The notes under the pieces were generated by a model. The model saw only the letters and a program-made list of their open reading frames with translations, was not told the DNA's origin and made no database searches. Positions 31,599 to 38,055 of a stretch of DNA of 38,055 bases are shown piece by piece. The first letter of the stretch is position 1; the number at the start of each line of letters is the position of its first letter. The stretch is from NCBI GenBank assembly GCA_015179025.1, contig WHUX01000359.1, positions 1 to 38,055 of the forward strand. Reading direction: 5' to 3'. This stretch comes from Terfezia claveryi. Its lineage: Eukaryota > Ascomycota > Pezizomycetes > Pezizales > Pezizaceae. The position numbers and the translations under genes are program-made.

Positions 31599-32480
31599 AA
31601 TCTCCGCCTTCACCTATTTTACTACAACAAAGCCTAAGCATGGTGATAATGGTCTCGGCGTTGCCACATGTGTCGACCAAATCAGATTCGGAAATATCTA
31701 TTTATTTCTAACTATTTTTATGAAACCGTGGTTTCTCCACCCACCGGTACGAAAGTATCTTCTTGAAACCCGAGACCGATTTCATACACTTTAGTTTGAC
31801 GTTGTTCATTTCTCTTTGAATTTGGCATGAAATTGCATAGATTAGCCGCTCTAGTTCATGTGTCCTCTATGTTTACTATATCCCAAGTCATTAATTCCAA
31901 TACTACGATGCAATTGTTGTTAGTGCGCAGCAAGCTGCGGGTATCACGCAACACACATTTTATAAGGTTTTCTGAGGGTTATTTTCGTCAAATACACTCT
32001 CTTTACATTGGGCTCACTATCAGTCGTTATATATATCACTAGGATTTAGTTAACGGTTCAGTGCGTAGGGTCAGATAGGGATGGTTCAAATACAAGGTGA
32101 TAATTGCGATGCCATGGTGGTATTGGGATAACAGGGAATGTTAATGGTTTTGATTTTATGTCAGACATATGGGTTCTGGTCTCCAAACATGCCTGATAGC
32201 AAATTTCCATTGGATGGTAATTGGGCAATCTTGATAAGGGAGTGGTAAGGTGGTACCAAATGCGAAGTGCGGGTGAGGAGCTATTGCGGCCAAAGGTCGC
32301 TCCAAGTGATTTAAGATTTGCATACAGCGGAACTGCGCGAATAGATCCAGTTTTAAAACAGTCTTCAAAAAAGCCACGCCTAATGAATTTTGACTATATC
32401 TTAGTCCAGGACTTTCTCTTTCCAGGTTGCGAAGTGGTGACAGCCCAGAATATTATATCTCAGTATTTAAAATATAAGAA
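31599..32480. other. Intergenic after the WSC gene
   Basis: No gene is recognised. Short frames on both strands (31561-31794, 31827-32042, 32156-32377, 32221-32496) have no domain. GC content drops abruptly at about 32480. Confidence 0.4.
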
Positions 32481-35400
32481 GATATTGATATTCTAAATGA
32501 ATAATATTTCATATATTCTGGTCTATTTTAGAATTGTCTATACTAGTATAGCTACTAAAGCTAGTATAGATAGAGTAGTTGTAAAATATAAAATTATATA
32601 AGCTATTTAAGAGTAATATAAATATAATATAAATAGTTTATATATAAGTTAAATATATAAAAAGAATTTACTTTTTTAATTTTCTATTTCCTAAATCTTT
32701 TATATATTTTTATTTTTTATTTAATAAATATTCTACTTCCTTTATCTCTTACTAAAATTACTTATTATATAATAATAAATAACTATAAATAATAAAGATA
32801 ATCTTTATTTTTAATATAGAAATTTTTTAATATATTTGCTAACTATTATAATATTTTAGTAATAAAAATAATAAATATTTTATAGATTAGTAATATAAAT
32901 TTACTATATATTATAGTAGTAGTAAATTTATAAAATTATTAAGTAAAAAAATCTTAAAAAGAGAAAAATATATATATTTATATAATAATAGAATTATCTA
33001 GATACTACTATAAGTTTTAATATTTATAGTTTTAGGACTTTACTTTCCCAAAAAATATTTTTTTAATATACTTTTTAGCTCTTTTATCTTTTGCTATTTT
33101 TTTCTAATTATCTTAATATAGAATCTTAGTTTTTTTTTTATATATTTAATTGTTTTTTTTTAGTTACTTACTTTCTATAACCTTTTATATATACTAGTTA
33201 GAATTATTTATAATACTCTTATTAATAAGTATTTAATTAAGCTTAGCTAACCTTTTTTAATTATTAAGTATATATTTAGTTTTTAATTTATCTATATTAG
33301 GAAAAAAAATTTTATATCTATAAAAAAAGTTTAGTTTACTTTAAATAGTTTTAAATAGCTTTAAAAAGTACTTAAAACTATTTAAAACTAACTATTACTA
33401 AATTTAACTATAGAAAGTATCTAAAGTTAACTATTATAAAATTTAAAAATCTAAAGTAATTAAAACTATATTATAAAACTATTTTCTTATTAATATATAT
33501 CTTTATATATTAGTAATTTTATATTTATTAGAATTTTTCTTAACTTATTAAAGCTTTTATTATTTTACTTATATTTAAACTATAATATATTATATTATTA
33601 TACTTTTTATATATTTAATTTCTATTTTATTTTATTATTAGTACTTTTAATCTAACTTTTATATTACTTTCTTCTTTATATATATAATAATATTTTTATT
33701 ATTTTAGCTATTATCTTTAAGTACTACTTTATTTTAATTTCTACTAGTACTTTATATTTTTAATATCTATTTTATTTTATTTTATATATAATATATACTA
33801 TAAAGTAAGTACAACTTAGATCTAATTACTAAGACTTACTAAGTTACCTTTTCTATTCTATAACTAGACAAATAATTAATTTATAATTTATAGATTATTT
33901 ATTAAGATTTTATATATTTTATCTCAGCCTATATATCTTCTCACAGAATATTTTAAATATAGGAAATACTATATTTTATATATTAACTAAAAGTTTTTAT
34001 TATAGATTTCTAATCTTTGTATGAATATAAGTTAAGTATCTTAAAAATATTATTAAGATAAATATAATTCTATTAATAAAGTTGAATAGCTAAATATACT
34101 ATTAAAATTCTCTATAGAATTTTTATAAATTCATTAACTATTAGTATATTTAAAAAGTATTTAAAGAAGATTATAAAGATTTAAAAATAAGAATATAACT
34201 AGTACAGCTTATATATTTTAATATTACTTAACTAGAGAGTACTAAAAGAGATTTTATTTATTCTATAAACTATAAAATTAGATCTTCAATAGATACTAGA
34301 TTTTTAAGGCAATAAGTTCTAATAAATTTATGTAAGAATAATTATTAAGATTTATTATAATATTTAATTAAAATAAATATAAAATAGCTTATTTTAGATA
34401 TATTTTATATTATAGATAATATAAAGAATATAATATAAATAAAGAAAAAGAGAAAATAAAAATAAAATATAATATTATTTATTAAATAAAATAAATAACT
34501 AGAATAAAAGTAAATAGTTAGCTTATTAACTATATAAGATATATCAAAAATAAATTAGAAATAAAGAAAAAAGATAAAATAATAAAAAAAGATAATACTA
34601 ATATATAAGTAATCTATATATTAAGTTAACTAAAGAAAATACCTAAACAAGTAAAATATATCCCAAATATTTGATTTAAAAAATTCTAAAAATAGTTTAA
34701 AAGATTCTAATATTTAAATAAATATATTATATAAAGTAAACAAGTATTTTTTATATCTTTTCCTTTTTAAAAAAATCTTTTATTACAAAATAGGCTATAA
34801 AATATAAAGAAAAATATTATTTTATTATTTATATAATTATTTATATACTTTATATTTCTTATATTTATATTATATAATATAACTAAACTTTTTAATTAAA
34901 GAACTAGCTTTTTACTACCTTCTACTACTTTTTAAATATTTATAGCTAGTAGAATTTACTATAATAAATTCTATAAAACTTACTATAAAAATATAGTTTA
35001 ATATAATTATATATTCTTTTATATAATATACTATTTTAAATAATATACTATTTATTAAAGTATTTAATTTCTAAGTTGTTAGATCTCAAATAAATATAAA
35101 TAAGCTGTTAGATCTCTTTTAAAATCTAGTAAAAAAAAACAAACAAATAATAGTAAACTAACTTATAAATTAATAAAATTAATATTTTATAACTTAGATT
35201 ATATAAGTATATAAAAGCTAGATTATACTAGTTAATTATAGTTCTTTTATAGAATATTCTACTTTAGTAATTTTTATACTTTTTCAAAGTCTTATTTTAG
35301 TAGAATTCAAATATATAAATATTAATACTAAAAAATATAGATTATATAAATAGTATAAAAGAAATACTATCTAGTATTATTTATTATATTTTTTTATTTA

Positions 35401-36110
35401 TTTATCTAATCTTTATTTTTTAAATTTAAGACTTGATTAACTATGGAATATTTCTATAAATATATTTTAATAAGTATGTACTATTTAATATATATATAAT
35501 TATATAAAAAAAGTCTTCTGTAGATAAGTACATAGAGTAGAGCTAGCTGTATATATCTAACTATACCTAATACAAGTATATAAAGTACCTAATAAAAGTA
35601 TATAGTAGTACTTAATAAAAGTATAATAAGTACTTATACTATTGTAAAAGAGGGGTATAGATATAATAGGTAATAATTAGTAAAGTATCTAATACATGCT
35701 ACTATTTTTATAATATTAATCAATATTTCTCTAACTAAATAGTAGTAAAATATATCAGATTAGAGAAAAATAAGATTCTAGTATATTGGAAAAATCAAAT
35801 GCTACTCAATAAAATTGTAGTCTATATTAGAAGAAATAAATAAATAGTAAAGAGTTTCTTAGATAAAATATTAGTAATTTCCTTTTTATATTTATATTTT
35901 ATATATATATATATGTAAATATACATATATATATTTGTGAAATATATAATATATAAGTAATTTAAGTTATGGCCTTAGTATTGTATACTTCTCTACAAAA
36001 GACTTTTTTTATATATTTATATTTTGAAAGAATATTATAATTTAATTAGCTAGCTAATAAATAATTTAATAATAAAATATTAGACTCTTAACTATAATAT
36101 ATTGTTATAA
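32481..36110. other. 3.6-kb AT-only stretch without genes
   Basis: The sequence is almost entirely A and T, TpA-rich, with occasional AG or CT steps. No frame of useful length exists on either strand. No tandem period stands out, so it is more like heavily mutated repeat DNA than satellite. A (TA)n-rich run lies near 35890-35950. The right edge, where GC-bearing sequence resumes, is sharp. Confidence 0.8.
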
Positions 36111-36132
36111 CCATATGCTCAGTTGTTCTCGC

Positions 36133-36274
36133 CATCACCTATGTTGCAGGTAATGGGTCATTACTATTGTTGTCTTTGTCATCACCTGTAATTGCAGATA
36201 ATAGGTTATCATTATTATTGCCCTCGGTATTACCTGTAATGTAGGTGATGGGTTATTGTTATCATTACCTCATT
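36133..36274. repeat. 47-48-bp tandem repeat, three units
   Basis: Units begin at about 36133, 36180 and 36228 and share (C/T)ATCACCTGTAATTGCAGGTAATGGGTTATT-like cores of about 30 bp. Within a unit, CACCT and AGGTAATGG can pair as a small hairpin. No gene is associated. Confidence 0.75.
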
Positions 36275-36434
36275 TAGCTTCTGAGATAGGGATCTTGGGA
36301 AGTTTATTTTCTCCATAGCCCTAACAGAATTATGAATATATAGAACTTGTCCCTCGTACTATTATTGTATTCCTATCTAATATCTTGTATATCCAATATA
36401 GGACATTGCCTCTCCTAGTGCTTGTGCACTTCTC

Positions 36435-36735
36435 TTGTGCACCCCCTTGTCTTGTGAACAGCTCTGCAGCATAGCTGCCTCCCTTCGACAGACACGGCAA
36501 CTGCCTCCACATGTCTCGTGCCCCTTGCCCTCTATCTCTCTTACTTCTTGCCCTTGTTTCCTGTCCCAACCTTCCTCTAATTATACATATAGTATTCCTA
36601 CTTATGTTTTACCCTGGCCTTACTCTTGCCCCAACATACCCCTTGGTCGCCCTGTCCCCCAAAGCTCTCGTTACACTATATTGGATCACTCTGACTAATT
36701 GGTATAATGTCCGAACCAACTCTATTACCTACTGA
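36435..36735. other. CT-rich stretch, no recognised gene
   Basis: The plus strand is rich in C and T. The two overlapping frames (36435-36698 and 36511-36735) are low-complexity Leu/Pro/Ser and show no domain. Confidence 0.3.
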
Positions 36736-36837
36736 CAGGTTTCAAGCATGGAGCGAAACCTTAATACCCTCAGACCCAGCCCACATCAGCAAAAAAAATT
36801 CTCCATCATGATGCAGCAACTAGTTTTGTTCTATCTA

Positions 36838-37110
36838 GTGCACCACCAAATTCTTGCTGCCTCTCATGCACCCTGTTCATACTACAAAATTTCTGCTCCC
36901 ACTCATGTACCCTATACGCATCCTCAAAATATATGCTCTGCATCTCGAACACCATTAAATTCCCACTGCCTCTCATACACCCCATGTGCACCCTCAAACT
37001 TTAGAAGAAAAATAAACAAATCTATATCCGGATGCATCAATTACTTTTATACCATCCCATGTGTTACAATTTTCTGCTTACCTCTATATGCCCCCACACA
37101 TGCCCTTCTA
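36838..37110. repeat. Degenerate tandem repeat, about 40 bp
   Basis: Variants of a unit with the core TGCCTCTCATGCACCC following AAATTC recur about four or five times (CTGCCTCTCATGCACC, CTCCCACTCATGTACC, CTGCCTCTCATACACC, CTTACCTCTATATGCCC). The frames on both strands (36748-37197 plus, 36806-36997 minus) reflect the repeat. Confidence 0.5.
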
Positions 37111-37193
37111 ATATTGGCCTGGTACCTGTTTTACATTCGACACTTCACGTTCTTTGTGGCTCTTCTCTCAACTGGTTACAAGTTTATTATTTC

Positions 37194-38054
37194 CTAATCA
37201 TAAATCATATTCCATATCTCTAAGTCTATTTTATTATTTACTAACCAACTTTCCCCTAGCTCTAATGGTATTAAATGCGCAATCCCTTCTATTTGTGATA
37301 TCTTAACTATAACCCCTTCCCCACTCATCGGCAATCCAATGCAAACCATCCCTTCCGTGCCCTACACAGCATTCAACCCAATGCATTGAAGCAGATTCAC
37401 ATGCACCAACCGGTACACCATTCCTGCTATAGTTATTACTTTGAACAATGCATTGATTCGTCCTAGTATTTGACCATTCAGCGTCCCTACTAGTGCCTCA
37501 TCCAATGCACGCTGTCTCCTTACCCATATCCAATCGTATCTTTCCTTCCTGTGAAATTTTTTGGTGCATTTAGTATTGTGCAAAATGAATCCTTCTCCAC
37601 TGAATTTTAGCATTGGAATTTGAAGCACTCCATATGAATAAATTTCCTAAATTAACAGCTCGGTAGGGTCGGAATCCATGCTTCTAACTTCTTGCCTTAA
37701 AAATGCTTACGTTGTCAGCACCAGATCTGGTAAGCCAGTTACAAGCTACAGATCCTCGAGGCTGGATATTAATCCTAACTTAATTTTCTCCCGCAACTTC
37801 AAGTAGACCTGTTTTCCGACACCTGGCATCACATCTCCATTTTGCCTAACCTGGTTCCATAGATTAAGTGTCAAGTCCTTCATAGCAAAAGTATGATCCC
37901 TCGTGTAGGTAGTAACTATCTATGGTGTTGCATTAACTCTATTACTTCGACGGTAAGCATCCTTAAGGCCTTTATGTATAGCTTCACTAATATTCATGGA
38001 ATATTGAGCTAGAGCCCTAAACTTCGGAATCTGTTCGGTATAATGGGAGATTAA
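37194..38054 (-). pseudogene. Transposon-associated ORF remnant, 3' part (KDZ-like?)
   Basis: A single minus-strand frame of 287 codons enters from the right window edge and can be read without any frameshift but has five internal stops (for example after NRVNATP, SSLEDL and AELLI-like segments) before a final TAG at 37194. Recognisable stretches include EQIPKFRALAQYS, EAIHKGLKDAYRRSNRVN, HRKERYDWIWVRRQRALDE, MVYRLVHVNLLQCIG and LIPLELGESWLVNNKIDLE. The first two resemble the C-terminal part of fungal KDZ-type transposases and the rest the tail found with them; this assignment is from memory of the family and is tentative. The protein start lies outside the window. Confidence 0.55.
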
Positions 38055-38055
38055 A

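Noticed and set aside
32120..32150. Near match to the I-SceI homing endonuclease site (GGGATAACAGGGAAT)
   Set aside because: It differs from the 18-bp site at several end positions, and there is no intron, intein or endonuclease nearby; probably chance.

Overview
The window looks like nuclear DNA of a filamentous ascomycete (probably Pezizomycotina). The evidence is three intact genes with short introns (45-76 nt, GT..AG ends, several with a CTGAC-like branch site), fungus-typical proteins (a Pah1/Ned1-type lipin, a WSC-domain membrane sensor, a two-RRM RNA-binding protein), and compartments of gene-bearing DNA beside AT-rich, repeat-rich DNA whose mobile elements are full of transition-type stop codons, the pattern expected from RIP-like mutation. 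I cannot name the species.

Layout. 1-1900: tandem repeats (AT-rich higher-order array, 12-bp and 29-bp minisatellites, small hairpins) and one clean 225-bp MITE. 1910-5178: a foldback-like element with long inverted arms built of subrepeats. 5895-15915: nested, decayed LTR retrotransposons. A minus-strand chromovirus (RT, RNase H, integrase, chromodomain, polypurine tract, LTRs) lies between fragments of plus-strand Gypsy-type elements (protease-RT; gag-protease). 15916-17469: AT-rich and intergenic, with a broken coding minisatellite and a 62-bp palindrome.

17470-20505 (minus): lipin/phosphatidate phosphatase, 7 exons, 902 aa. 22466-23757 (minus): two-RRM protein, 4 exons, 366 aa. 25221-27035: an element with inverted arms of about 560 bp. 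27839-29480: two weak minus-strand gene candidates. 30041-31598 (plus): WSC-domain single-pass membrane protein, 4 exons, 380 or 401 aa depending on one donor site. 32481-36110: a 3.6-kb AT-only stretch with no genes. 36133-37110: short tandem repeats. 37194-38054 (minus): the end of a transposon-associated reading frame with five internal stops and no frameshift.

The three intact genes are ordinary single-copy housekeeping or cell-surface genes (lipid synthesis, RNA binding, wall sensing) and form no pathway cluster. The unusual content is the repeat architecture. I found no CRISPR, rRNA or tRNA gene and no clear new enzymatic system. The best candidates for something undescribed are the foldback element, the long-TIR element, the 62-bp palindrome and the MITE.
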